Shown here in pieces: positions 25,527 through 33,864 of a DNA stretch of 64,000 bases. The position numbers and the translations under genes were made by a program. The DNA lies in contig JALFNK010000010.1 of the NCBI GenBank assembly GCA_022782405.1, positions 62,001 through 126,000 on the forward strand, read 5' to 3'. Each line of letters opens with the position of its first letter. The first letter of the stretch is position 1. The DNA comes from Alistipes sp. Its GTDB lineage: Bacteria > Bacteroidota > Bacteroidia > Bacteroidales > Rikenellaceae. The notes beneath the pieces were generated by a model, which saw only the letters and a list, made by a program, of their open reading frames with translations, did no database searches and was not told where the DNA came from.

Positions 25527-26536
25527 AACGGATACTGATGCGAAGCACCTGGCTGCTGTGCGGCGCGCTGCTTTTGAACGGCTGCCGCAAGGATCTCTGC
25601 TACGACCACGATCTGCACGGACTCGGCGTGCAGGTCCATGTGCAACCCGAATGGGAATGCGTCTGGGAGTACGACCACGGCATGTCGTGGGTCGATAACT
25701 GGGATGCGGAACTGTATAACCGGGAATACGAGGAGCTCCATCCCGAACAGGCGACCGGTATCGCGGCCTTCGTCTACAACGGGGACGGCACGCGCACGGA
25801 GCGGCATCTCCCGGATGAGGGCGGCCTGCTGCCGATGACCGAAGGGCCCAAATCGATCCTCTTCTACAACGACGATACCTCCTATATCGTCTTCGGAAAC
25901 CTCGATTCGTGGGCTTCGGCAACCGCCTCGACCCGGACCCGGACCCGCGCGACCTATACCCAACTGCACGGCAACGAACGGACGGTCAATGCGCCCGATG
26001 TGCTCTACTGGGCGCGTATCGGGCAGTTCGAGGCCGAGCGGACCGCCGAACCCGTGCTCCTGCCCGTGCTCCTACGGCCGCTGGTCTACACCTATCTGGT
26101 CCGTTATGAGTTCGACGAGGGTCTCGAACATGTGGCCCAGGCACGCGGCGCCCTGGCCGGCATGGCCGGGACGGTCTACCTGCAGGACGGAAGTACGGAT
26201 GACGAGCCGGCCACGGTGCTCTACGACTGCGAGATCACGGACTACGGCGTCGAGGCACTCGTAACCTCGTTCGGTGTGCCGGGATTCTCGCCCGACACGC
26301 GCACCACGCGGGCGGACAACACCCACGGACTGAACCTCGAGGTGATGCTCAACAACGGAAAACTTAAGAATTTCGAGTTCGATATCACGGACCAGATGGC
26401 CCGGCAGCCCCGCGGCGGCGTCATCACCGTCTCGGGCCTCACGGTCTCGCGCGAGGAGGCTGAAAACGAATCGGGCTTCGATGTCGTAGTGGATGGATGG
26501 GGAGAGTATGAAGATATCGAAATGCCGCTCAACTGA
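25523..26536 (+). CDS. DUF5119 lipoprotein (right fimbrial operon)
   Basis: About 337 residues. The ATG at 25523 overlaps the DUF3575 stop (ATGA) and is preceded by AGGAGG at 25511-25516. Lipobox LLLNGC then RKDLCYDHDLHG, the DUF5119 signature shared with the left operon. The C-terminus reads FDVVVDGWGEYEDIEM, again like the left copy. Fimbrial accessory or anchor subunit by context. It carries a short Thr/Arg run (TRTRTRAT) in the middle. Confidence 0.85.
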   Translation: MKRILMRSTWLLCGALLLNGCRKDLCYDHDLHGLGVQVHVQPEWECVWEYDHGMSWVDNWDAELYNREYEELHPEQATGIAAFVYNGDGTRTERHLPDEGGLLPMTEGPKSILFYNDDTSYIVFGNLDSWASATASTRTRTRATYTQLHGNERTVNAPDVLYWARIGQFEAERTAEPVLLPVLLRPLVYTYLVRYEFDEGLEHVAQARGALAGMAGTVYLQDGSTDDEPATVLYDCEITDYGVEALVTSFGVPGFSPDTRTTRADNTHGLNLEVMLNNGKLKNFEFDITDQMARQPRGGVITVSGLTVSREEAENESGFDVVVDGWGEYEDIEMPLN

Positions 26537-26595
26537 TGATTGAAAACATCCGGATAAATCAACACATATCATAACCCCTAAAAACATCTTAAGCA

Positions 26596-27573
26596 ATGAA
26601 AAAAATTACTTTTCTGCTTGTCGGGGCCGCGCTGGCTCTGGCAGCGTGCAGCAAGACCGAGACGGTGAACGGACCATCGGTCGATGCGATCGGTTTCGAC
26701 GGTGCCTATATCGGCAATCCGACCGACTCCCGCGCCGTAACGACGCTGGACAACTCGATCACCTCCTTCCAGGTGTACGGACAGTATACCAAGGATGCGG
26801 CTGCAGCCGTGCAGGTATTCAACAACGTGGAGGTTTCGAAGCAGACCGGTTCGTGGACCTATACGGGCGGTTTGCGCCCGTGGATCGAAGGTGCCGCCTA
26901 TGTATTCGCCGGCTACGCTCCGAGCAACGCTGCGGCTCCTGCGGTGAACGCCAAGGGTTACCTCACCTGGGAGAACTACAATGTGTCGGCCAACCAGTAT
27001 GACCTGATCTACGCCTCGCAGACGGCAACCGGCCAGAAAACCGGCAACCAGCAGGTGGGATTCACCTTCAACCACCTGCTCTCGATCGTCGGCTTCACCT
27101 TCAAGAGCGGTTTCGATGCCAATACCAAACTGACGATCTCGAATGTTACGGTAAACGGCGTGCCTTCGACGGCCACCTTCACGCCCGACAATTCGGTAAC
27201 CGCCTCGGGTAATATCGGCGGCAGCTGGGGCGCAGCCTCCAATCCGCAAAACTATTCGTTGACGATCGATGCGATCACCGAAGCCGAGGGCAGCTCCTCC
27301 GACAACTTCTTCGCCATTCCGCAGGCGGTACCCTCGATCGAGGTATCCTTCAACGTTATGGTAACCACTTTGGCCGGTGAAGAGCTGGTGAACAGCAAGG
27401 ATTTCACCACGACGGTTCCGGTGGGAACGGTTACGAAGTGGGATCCGGGCTACAAGTACAACTATGTGGCTACGATCACGCCCGAGAGCTTGGAGCTGGA
27501 GTACATCCAGTTCGGCGATCCGACAGTTACGAATTGGGAAGAGGCTGCCGACGAGACGCTGCCGCTGCAGTAA
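26596..27573 (+). CDS. Fimbrillin family protein, presumed major subunit (right operon)
   Basis: 325 residues. Lipoprotein signal MKKITFLLVGAALALAACSK (Cys19). Arg46 in NPTDSRAVTT is at the same position as the FimA processing site. Fimbrillin landmarks: SFQVYGQYTKD, YVFAGYAPSN, VGFTFNHLLSIVGFTFKS, FFAIPQAVPSIEVSF, and C-terminal VTNWEEAAD. Third in the operon, as in the left one. Two hairpins follow, consistent with this being the most abundant product. Confidence 0.88.
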   Translation: MKKITFLLVGAALALAACSKTETVNGPSVDAIGFDGAYIGNPTDSRAVTTLDNSITSFQVYGQYTKDAAAAVQVFNNVEVSKQTGSWTYTGGLRPWIEGAAYVFAGYAPSNAAAPAVNAKGYLTWENYNVSANQYDLIYASQTATGQKTGNQQVGFTFNHLLSIVGFTFKSGFDANTKLTISNVTVNGVPSTATFTPDNSVTASGNIGGSWGAASNPQNYSLTIDAITEAEGSSSDNFFAIPQAVPSIEVSFNVMVTTLAGEELVNSKDFTTTVPVGTVTKWDPGYKYNYVATITPESLELEYIQFGDPTVTNWEEAADETLPLQ

Positions 27574-27579
27574 CAACTT

Positions 27580-27638
27580 TTCCGGGCATGGGACCCGGAA
27601 CCTTTGGCCGCGAGGGGTTGAATGTTCCCCTCACGGCC
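27580..27638 (+). terminator. Hairpins after the right-operon fimbrillin
   Basis: A 7-bp stem TTCCGGG/CCCGGAA (27580-27600) and a 12-bp stem GGCCGCGAGGGG/CCCCTCACGGCC with one G-U pair (27606-27617, 27627-27638). No T-run follows; likely an attenuator or mRNA-stabilising element before the minor subunit genes. Confidence 0.55.
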
Positions 27639-27662
27639 CCAAACCAACCAATGACCGGTGTC

Positions 27663-28655
27663 ATGAAACGGAAAAACAGACTCTTGTGTGCCTGCGCGGG
27701 CTTCGTGTCGCTTCTGTTTGCGGCGGGGTGTTCGCGGACAATCGACGGGGCGGATCCGTCGCGGGGCGATGCCATCGGCTTTGCCCCGACAGCGACGCGT
27801 GCCGTCGTCGAGGATTTTGCGGCGGGCGATGCCTTTGCCGTGTGGGGCTGGTATACGCCCGAGGACGCCTTCTCGCAGGTGTTCGATGCGACGAAGGTCT
27901 CGACTCCGGACGGAACGACGTGGGGCTACGACGGACTGAAATACTGGAAATCGGACAAGACATACGCTTTCTATGCCCTGTATCCCGCCATGGACGCCCT
28001 CCCCGCCACGACGGCCGGATACGCCTCCGGCGGCCTGCTCTCGGTCGAGGGATTCGACGCTATGCGGCAGGTGGACCTCATGGCGGCAGCCGCCACGGGC
28101 ATGAGCGGAAGCTCGCCAGCCGTCGTGCGGTTTGCCTTCACACACCTGCTCTCCCGGGTGCAGGTGGTCGGCAAGGTCAACGAGTCCTCCCTCGGAATCG
28201 TGGATTTCACGCCCCGCATCTACTCGGTCAAGCTCTACGGAGTGCCCCGAACGGGGGCTCTCTCCCTGGCTGCAGCCGACCTGACAACCTCCGGTGCCGT
28301 CCGCAATGCCTGGACCGGTTCCGATCCGACGACCTCTGCGGAGCCGTTGGCCGAGTTCTCTTCCGCCGCGGGCACGGAGATCTCGACCGGCAGTACGCTG
28401 CTGCTCGACGTTCTGTCCATTCCGCTGCAGCTTACGCAGGAGGCCTTTGTCGAGGTGGAATATTCGACCGACAAAGCCGGCACCAACCGGAAGACCACGG
28501 CCATCCAGCTGACGGCGCTCCCCGTAACGATCTGGGAAGCCGGACAGCAGTACCGCTATACGTTCAGCATTTCGGACGAGGACCGCATCCTGTTCGATAT
28601 CCCGGCGGTAAATCCGTGGAGCGAGGCCGTCGGAGGCATCATTATCGTGGATTGA
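27663..28655 (+). CDS. Fimbrillin family protein, accessory subunit 1 (right operon)
   Basis: About 330 residues from the ATG at 27663 (an in-frame ATG at 27651 adds four residues). Lipobox LLFAAGC; Arg46 in APTATRAVVE is the likely maturation site. Fimbrillin-type segments: KTYAFYALYP, VRFAFTHLLSRVQVV, LLDVLSIPLQLTQE, YRYTFSISDEDRILFDI. Probably a minor shaft or adaptor subunit between major fimbrillin and tip, by position. Confidence 0.82.
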   Translation: MKRKNRLLCACAGFVSLLFAAGCSRTIDGADPSRGDAIGFAPTATRAVVEDFAAGDAFAVWGWYTPEDAFSQVFDATKVSTPDGTTWGYDGLKYWKSDKTYAFYALYPAMDALPATTAGYASGGLLSVEGFDAMRQVDLMAAAATGMSGSSPAVVRFAFTHLLSRVQVVGKVNESSLGIVDFTPRIYSVKLYGVPRTGALSLAAADLTTSGAVRNAWTGSDPTTSAEPLAEFSSAAGTEISTGSTLLLDVLSIPLQLTQEAFVEVEYSTDKAGTNRKTTAIQLTALPVTIWEAGQQYRYTFSISDEDRILFDIPAVNPWSEAVGGIIIVD

Positions 28656-28677
28656 TCGCGGAAAAACAAGTAAAGCC

Positions 28678-29865
28678 ATGAATACGAAACGATTGACAGG
28701 GTGGATAGCCCTTCTGGCAATAGGCCTGACGGTTTCGTCCTGCGAAAAGGAGGCGGGCGTGAATCCGGCGGCGGATGCCTCGCAGCGTATCCTTTTCGGC
28801 GTGCCGACGCTTTCCGTCGAGACGCGCAGCACGTTCAAAAACGCGCTCTCCGCGGGCGACGAATTCGGAGTTCTCGGCTACTGCGTGCCCTATACGGTAA
28901 GTTCCGAATCGGAGAAAATCCACATGGATTATGCCTCCGGCGGCAACCCGTGGGCGCTGAAAAAGGCACACTCCTCGCCCGAGGTGTTCTACAACCAGCG
29001 GGTTGTCGTCGGGACCGGCGGCTGCACCTACGACCGGACCGGCGGCGGGGCCAACAACCCCAAATACTGGTACCGCGACGGGTATGATACGGACAACAAT
29101 GCAAACGGGGAGGTCGTCGGTGCGGACAACTACCTCTATTCGTTCATCGCCTGGTATCCTTACGAGGGGGCCTTCAAGATCTCCGAACCTGACAAGCAGA
29201 CCACGGCCGGAGCGCCCGTGATGACCTTCACCATGCCCCAGACCGGTACCGACCTCTCTGCGCGGCTCGACCATACGGCGACGCCCGACGCCATGCTCGC
29301 CGTGCTCTACGACTGCACGCGCGCGGACGGCAACCTGCGCTTCACCTTCAGCCATGTGCTTACGGGCCTCGGGTTCCAGGTGAACAACCTCAGCGAGCAG
29401 GACCTTACGGTGCACTCGGTGTCGGTGAGCGGTCATTTTTACAAGGACGTGACGATCGACCTGCGGGGCAACAGCGTTATCTTCTCGTTCTCCGACAAAC
29501 GCTATGCAGGTTATTATCCGCTGCTTGAGTCGGATCTTGAGCTGCGGGCTCCTACCCAGGACGAAACCTCGACGACCTCCGGCATCATCGGCAACGAACA
29601 TCTGCTGCTGATCTCCGGTACGGGCAGCAGCTTCGGCGAGGACGTTACGGTCAATATCGACTATACGTTTGGTGGCAACCGGAATCGGCAGTCCATCCCC
29701 CGCCCCGGAACCTTTACGCCGCGTCCCGGCGTGAAATATACGGCGCAGCTCAACTTCGTGGGCGATACGTTCGTCCTGCAGTTCATGGTGGACAACGGCG
29801 AGCAGTGGGAGGACGGCGAGGCGGACGACGGCCGCGAGGACAACGACGATGTGGTATTCGAATAA
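28678..29865 (+). CDS. Fimbrillin family protein, accessory subunit 2 (right operon)
   Basis: 395 residues. Signal with lipobox TVSSC (Cys22), then Arg50 in SVETRSTFKN. A large insertion between strands (~70-140), rich in Gly, Tyr and Asn, distinguishes it. Later fimbrillin motifs: SFIAWYPYEGAFK, LRFTFSHVLTGLGFQVN, and a very acidic tail (GEADDGREDNDDVVFE). Starts 22 bases after the previous gene and ends 12 before the next. Probable adaptor or minor subunit. Confidence 0.82.
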   Translation: MNTKRLTGWIALLAIGLTVSSCEKEAGVNPAADASQRILFGVPTLSVETRSTFKNALSAGDEFGVLGYCVPYTVSSESEKIHMDYASGGNPWALKKAHSSPEVFYNQRVVVGTGGCTYDRTGGGANNPKYWYRDGYDTDNNANGEVVGADNYLYSFIAWYPYEGAFKISEPDKQTTAGAPVMTFTMPQTGTDLSARLDHTATPDAMLAVLYDCTRADGNLRFTFSHVLTGLGFQVNNLSEQDLTVHSVSVSGHFYKDVTIDLRGNSVIFSFSDKRYAGYYPLLESDLELRAPTQDETSTTSGIIGNEHLLLISGTGSSFGEDVTVNIDYTFGGNRNRQSIPRPGTFTPRPGVKYTAQLNFVGDTFVLQFMVDNGEQWEDGEADDGREDNDDVVFE

Positions 29866-29877
29866 AGGGAAGAGACT

Positions 29878-32367
29878 ATGATACGCATGAAATACCGGCT
29901 GTTTGCGGGTGCCGTGTTGCTGGGACTCGCCGGACTCTCCTCCTGCCGGCAGGAGGAGCCGCTCGGACCGTCCGGGAAGACGGACAATCAGATGACGACG
30001 CTTACCTTCGTCAGCGACCCGATGTCGTTCCACCGGGTTACGACGCGTGCGAGCGATATCAAGGAGGAGGATGAGAAACGCATCAACAGCCTCCATATCT
30101 TCTTCTTCGACGCCGAAGGCAACTACCTCGAGGGCGGTTACCTGACGGGTTATCCCGATGCTGCGCAGCGGGGCGGGTACTACGCCCCGGGCGAAGGCGT
30201 TACGCTGCTGAAGATCGACCGGGAGCTCTTTGACAATCCCGATCTGGCGAAGAGCGCCACGGTTTATGCCGTGGCCAACGTCGAAGCCGGGGTTTTCGGC
30301 CGCGACGATGACGGCGACGGCCGCCCCGACGGTATCCGCAACCGCAGCGACCTGGAGAATTTCAGCTACATGCCCGACGAGGGGGATGTGGCGCTCGGAC
30401 TGCCCAAGGAAGGCATGCCGATGGTCGGGTTCAAGACGATCGACCTGACGGGCGAAACCACGCCCGAAGGCGAGCGCTATGTCGAGCTGACGGCGCTCAT
30501 GGCGCGTATCGATGTCAGCCTTCAGATCGACAGCGAGGTGCAGGATGAGAATCTCCCGGCCTTCTATCTGATGGACTGGACGGCCAAGAACCTTCCGACG
30601 CGGGTTCCCTTCACGGCTCCGGCGGAGGACTCCCAGACCGGATGGGGCGACAGCTGGACCAAGGAGGCCGGAGCGTCGCTCCAGCGCACCATCTACAACC
30701 GCAACGGGCAGATCACCTTCACGTTCTACATGTACGAGAACATCCAGCAGCCCGAATGGAAGATCGATCCGGGCGAGAAGTGGGCCAATCCCGATGCCGA
30801 TCCGGGGTCGCTGACCGACGCCGAGCGCGAAAAGGCGCTCTATCCCGAGAAGATCACCGATGCCCAGAAGCAGCGCTACAAGCCCTATCTGGCCAATGCC
30901 GATGCGACGGCCATCGTGCTGCACGGCTTCTATGCCACCTACAACAATGCGATTTACGAGGTGCATTACGCGCTCTATCTGGGAGCCAACCATACGAACA
31001 ACTTCAGCGTAAAGCGCAACCACCAGTACAAGAACGACATTACGATCAAGGGTCTGACGGCGCAGAATTCGGATACGGGTGAATATACGCTCGATGCGCG
31101 CGTGAATGTCGAGGAGGAGGACAACGAGTACTACATCGCCATGCTGCGCGAGCGCAACCACGACGCCCACTTCTGCGTCACGCCCATGGATGTCTATCTC
31201 TTTGCGCCCGAGGCGGTGAACCCGACGATGGAGGTGATTCTCGGCGAGGTGCCCGAGGGGAGCGAGACGCCCGATCCGGCCACCGTTCCCGACTGGGTCC
31301 GCATGGAGCGGATCGCGGCGGCGGACATGGCCGCCGGTACGGTCTCCGAGTCCGGTTTCACGGCCTATGCACAGGGCGGCACCCACCTGGCCGTCGGTAC
31401 GTCGTGGACCGCGGGCAACGGCAAGCGCGCCTTCTTCACGAAGGGGTTGCTCAAGGCGGGCGGCGCACTCTATAACAACACTCGGACGACGATTCGGAAC
31501 TCGCGCGACCGCGTCTACTTCTATATCGACGAGAATCTGGTGCTGCAGGACCGTTCGGCGACCGTTACGTTGATCTACAAGGAGAACGGCGTGGAGAAGA
31601 AGCGCCGCACGCTGCTTCTCGAACAGGCTCATCTGTTGCCCGTAGCGATGCGCGACGGCGGTACGCTCTACATGGAGCAGTACGAGGAGTACCTCGATCA
31701 CTACGATCCGCTCGACAAGTATGCCACCGAACAGATCTATAAAGGACTGCCCTGGGCCGAACTGAATTCGGGCCTCGAGGATTTCGAGGTGGAGCAGCTC
31801 TATAAGACCTGGGTTTTCACTCCGATTACCTCCACACCGTATGATCCTCCCGGACAGGTTTTCAATGACGGCCATCCCTATACGAGTTTTGTGATCTATC
31901 GGGCTAATCAAGGTGTCATGACGCTCAACAGCCGGCCCCGTTCCGCTTTTGAGTACTGTTTCAACCGCAACAAACGCAATATGGACGGTACGATCGATAT
32001 GCAATATGACTATAAGAGCTGGTATGATTCTTATTTGGAGGTTACCAACGAAAGCAAATGGTTCCTGCCCGGTATCCGCCAGATGGAGGATGCCCTGACG
32101 CAGTACTATACGACTTTCGGCGAGTTCCAGACCGAGTACTACTGGAGTTCTTCGGCCGGAGAGGTGGAGGGTGGCACGAGCGGTCAGAGTACGACGCGCG
32201 CCCGCGCCACGAAGGTCAATCCGGACGGTTCGTATGTGGAGAGCGGTGGCGGTGGCCGCGACGGCTGGCAGAAGTATGCTTACGAATATGATAGAGGCGG
32301 CTATGCGCTGCGGACCGAGGTGCTGCGCATCCGCGCCTTCCGCGTCGATCTGAATTCGGTGGATTGA
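29878..32367 (+). CDS. DUF4906-type fimbrial adhesin lipoprotein with FISUMP-like end
   Basis: 829 residues, last and largest product of the right operon, so a candidate tip adhesin. Lipobox LAGLSSC; Arg57 in HRVTTRASD. The N-lobe has INSLHIFFFDAEGNYL, typical of fimbrillin-like minor subunits, then DUF4906-like repeats of beta structure (YVELTALMARIDVSLQI, NHQYKNDITIKGL). The C-terminus ends in SKWFLPGIRQMEDALTQYY, TEYYWSSS and RIRAFRVD, the FISUMP/lectin-like pattern also found at the end of the left-operon adhesin. The start may be the second ATG at 29887. A strong terminator follows. Confidence 0.82.
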   Translation: MIRMKYRLFAGAVLLGLAGLSSCRQEEPLGPSGKTDNQMTTLTFVSDPMSFHRVTTRASDIKEEDEKRINSLHIFFFDAEGNYLEGGYLTGYPDAAQRGGYYAPGEGVTLLKIDRELFDNPDLAKSATVYAVANVEAGVFGRDDDGDGRPDGIRNRSDLENFSYMPDEGDVALGLPKEGMPMVGFKTIDLTGETTPEGERYVELTALMARIDVSLQIDSEVQDENLPAFYLMDWTAKNLPTRVPFTAPAEDSQTGWGDSWTKEAGASLQRTIYNRNGQITFTFYMYENIQQPEWKIDPGEKWANPDADPGSLTDAEREKALYPEKITDAQKQRYKPYLANADATAIVLHGFYATYNNAIYEVHYALYLGANHTNNFSVKRNHQYKNDITIKGLTAQNSDTGEYTLDARVNVEEEDNEYYIAMLRERNHDAHFCVTPMDVYLFAPEAVNPTMEVILGEVPEGSETPDPATVPDWVRMERIAAADMAAGTVSESGFTAYAQGGTHLAVGTSWTAGNGKRAFFTKGLLKAGGALYNNTRTTIRNSRDRVYFYIDENLVLQDRSATVTLIYKENGVEKKRRTLLLEQAHLLPVAMRDGGTLYMEQYEEYLDHYDPLDKYATEQIYKGLPWAELNSGLEDFEVEQLYKTWVFTPITSTPYDPPGQVFNDGHPYTSFVIYRANQGVMTLNSRPRSAFEYCFNRNKRNMDGTIDMQYDYKSWYDSYLEVTNESKWFLPGIRQMEDALTQYYTTFGEFQTEYYWSSSAGEVEGGTSGQSTTRARATKVNPDGSYVESGGGGRDGWQKYAYEYDRGGYALRTEVLRIRAFRVDLNSVD

Positions 32368-32430
32368 CCCCATCGCCGGGCGGCCCGTTTCCGGCAGCCG
32401 CTCCCCGTCCCGATACCCTTTTGAAATGGA

Positions 32431-32471
32431 ACGACCGTCCGCAAGCCTTTCGGCTGCGGACGGTCGTTTTT
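32431..32471 (+). terminator. Rho-independent terminator of the right fimbrial operon
   Basis: ACGACCGTCCGCA (32431-32443) pairs with TGCGGACGGTCGT (32455-32467), followed directly by TTTT. Textbook form. Confidence 0.9.
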
Positions 32472-32509
32472 CGATGCTGGGCGGAAGGCGTTGCCTCCGG
32501 GGCGCGGCG

Positions 32510-33136
32510 CTATTTTTTCGGGGTGTAGACCACCTTTTTCGTCTCGAAGAAGGGCTCCGTGAAGAAATCCTGGATCTCGTAGAGCGTCCACTTCAGGCGT
32601 GTGCGGGCCAGCTCCTCCGCAAGGTCCCCGCCCTTGAGGTAGAGGATGCCGTTGGGCAGCGAGCCCCGCTGTCCCCGTTCGAGCAGCTTCCAGACCCAGC
32701 CGACGAACTCCGGCATCGCCGTAACGGCCCGCGAGACGACGTAGTCGTAGCGTGTCGGAAGCGTCTCGACCCGCACGCACTGCGGCGTGAGGTTGCGCAG
32801 TCCCAGACTCGCCGAGACCCCCTCGACGACCGTGATCTTCTTGCGGATCGAGTCCGCGGCGGTGAAATGCGCCTCCGGAAAGAGAATCGCCAGCGGGATG
32901 GACGGGAAACCGCCGCCGCACCCCACGTCGAGCACCCGGGCTCCGGCGTCGAAGCGGCACACCTTGGCGATGGCCAGCGAGTGCAGCACATGCCGCACAT
33001 AGAGCTGGTCGAAATCCTTGCGCGAGATGACGTTGATGCGGGCGTTCCATGCGGCGTAGAGCTCTTCGAGCGCCGCAAACTGCACGCGCTGCTCCGGGGT
33101 AAGCTCCGGAAAGTATTTTTCGAGGATCGTTTCCAT
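32510..33136 (-). CDS. rsmG: 16S rRNA (guanine527-N7) methyltransferase RsmG
   Basis: 208 residues. Methylates G527 in the 530 loop of 16S rRNA. SAM-binding motif VLDVGCGGGFPSIPLA (~68-83), upstream NVISRKDFDQLYVRHVLHSL, and the later VVSRAVTAMPEFV, all family-typical. Monocistronic by layout, with a gene-free G/T-rich spacer upstream. Confidence 0.95.
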   Translation of the reverse strand: METILEKYFPELTPEQRVQFAALEELYAAWNARINVISRKDFDQLYVRHVLHSLAIAKVCRFDAGARVLDVGCGGGFPSIPLAILFPEAHFTAADSIRKKITVVEGVSASLGLRNLTPQCVRVETLPTRYDYVVSRAVTAMPEFVGWVWKLLERGQRGSLPNGILYLKGGDLAEELARTRLKWTLYEIQDFFTEPFFETKKVVYTPKK

Positions 33137-33300
33137 GGTCGTATGCGGGAAATATCGGTTTTTCGGATGCGGGGCCCGGCGGTTTTACGGTCGGGTGCGG
33201 TCCGGTGTTTTTTATCGGTCGGGTTTTGGGGTCGGGCGGGTCGCGGTCTGGCGGCGGGTCGGGCGGTTTTCGGTCCGCAGGCGCCTTCCCGGCCCCGGGG
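33137..33300. other. G/T-rich gene-free spacer
   Basis: Low-complexity sequence built from GGTCGGG/GCGGGTCG-like words between the ECF sigma gene and rsmG. No promoter match, frame or stable tandem array was found. Confidence 0.6.
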
Positions 33301-33864
33301 TCAGTGCTGCTCGCCTTCGGCGATCATGCGGCACATCTGCTCGCGGGCGCGGTGAATCTGTGCCTTGACCGTCCCGAGCGGCAGCGAGAGCTTCGCGGCG
33401 ATCTCCTCGTAGGAGTACTCCTCGAAGAAGCGCATGCGGATCAGCTGCCGGTAGCGCGGCGTGAGGCGCTCGAGGTAGTGCTCGATCTGCGTCCGCTGCT
33501 GGAGGTTGATGAAACGCTCCTCGGGCGTCGGGGCGTTCGAGGCCGGGGCCGCGAAGTGCTCGTCGATCGAGAGCCCGTCCTGCCGGCGCCGGACGTAATC
33601 GACGAACGTATTGCGCGCGATGGTGTAGACCCACTGCCCGAAGGTGTACGCGGTGTTGTAGCGGTGCAGGTTGATATAGACCTTGATGAAGGTCTCCTGC
33701 AGCAGGTCGTCGGCATCGTCCGTGCGCCCCAGCCGCTGGACGAAGAGCCGGTAGATCGCCTCGCGGTAGCGGTTGAACAGGTATTCGAAGGCGTGGTCGT
33801 CGCCCTCGAGCACCCGGGCGGCCAGCTCGCCGTCGCTCGCTACGATATAGTCGGCTATCTCCAT
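33301..33864 (-). CDS. RNA polymerase ECF sigma factor
   Basis: 187 residues from the ATG at 33864. Region 2 (~20-95: FEYLFNRYREAIYRLFVQRL, DDADDLLQETFIKVY, YTIARNTFVDYVRRR) and region 4 (~125-180: YRQLIRMRFFEEYSYEEIA, LGTVKAQIHRAREQM). No anti-sigma gene is adjacent. Its start overlaps the stop of the glycosyltransferase gene by 10 bases, so the two are coupled, an unusual partner for a sigma factor. Regulon unknown. Confidence 0.92.
   Translation of the reverse strand: MEIADYIVASDGELAARVLEGDDHAFEYLFNRYREAIYRLFVQRLGRTDDADDLLQETFIKVYINLHRYNTAYTFGQWVYTIARNTFVDYVRRRQDGLSIDEHFAAPASNAPTPEERFINLQQRTQIEHYLERLTPRYRQLIRMRFFEEYSYEEIAAKLSLPLGTVKAQIHRAREQMCRMIAEGEQH

Noticed and set aside
28642..32373. 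1243-residue minus-strand reading frame
   Set aside because: Antisense to two fimbrial genes that have signal peptides, lipoboxes and family motifs. The shadow protein has none.
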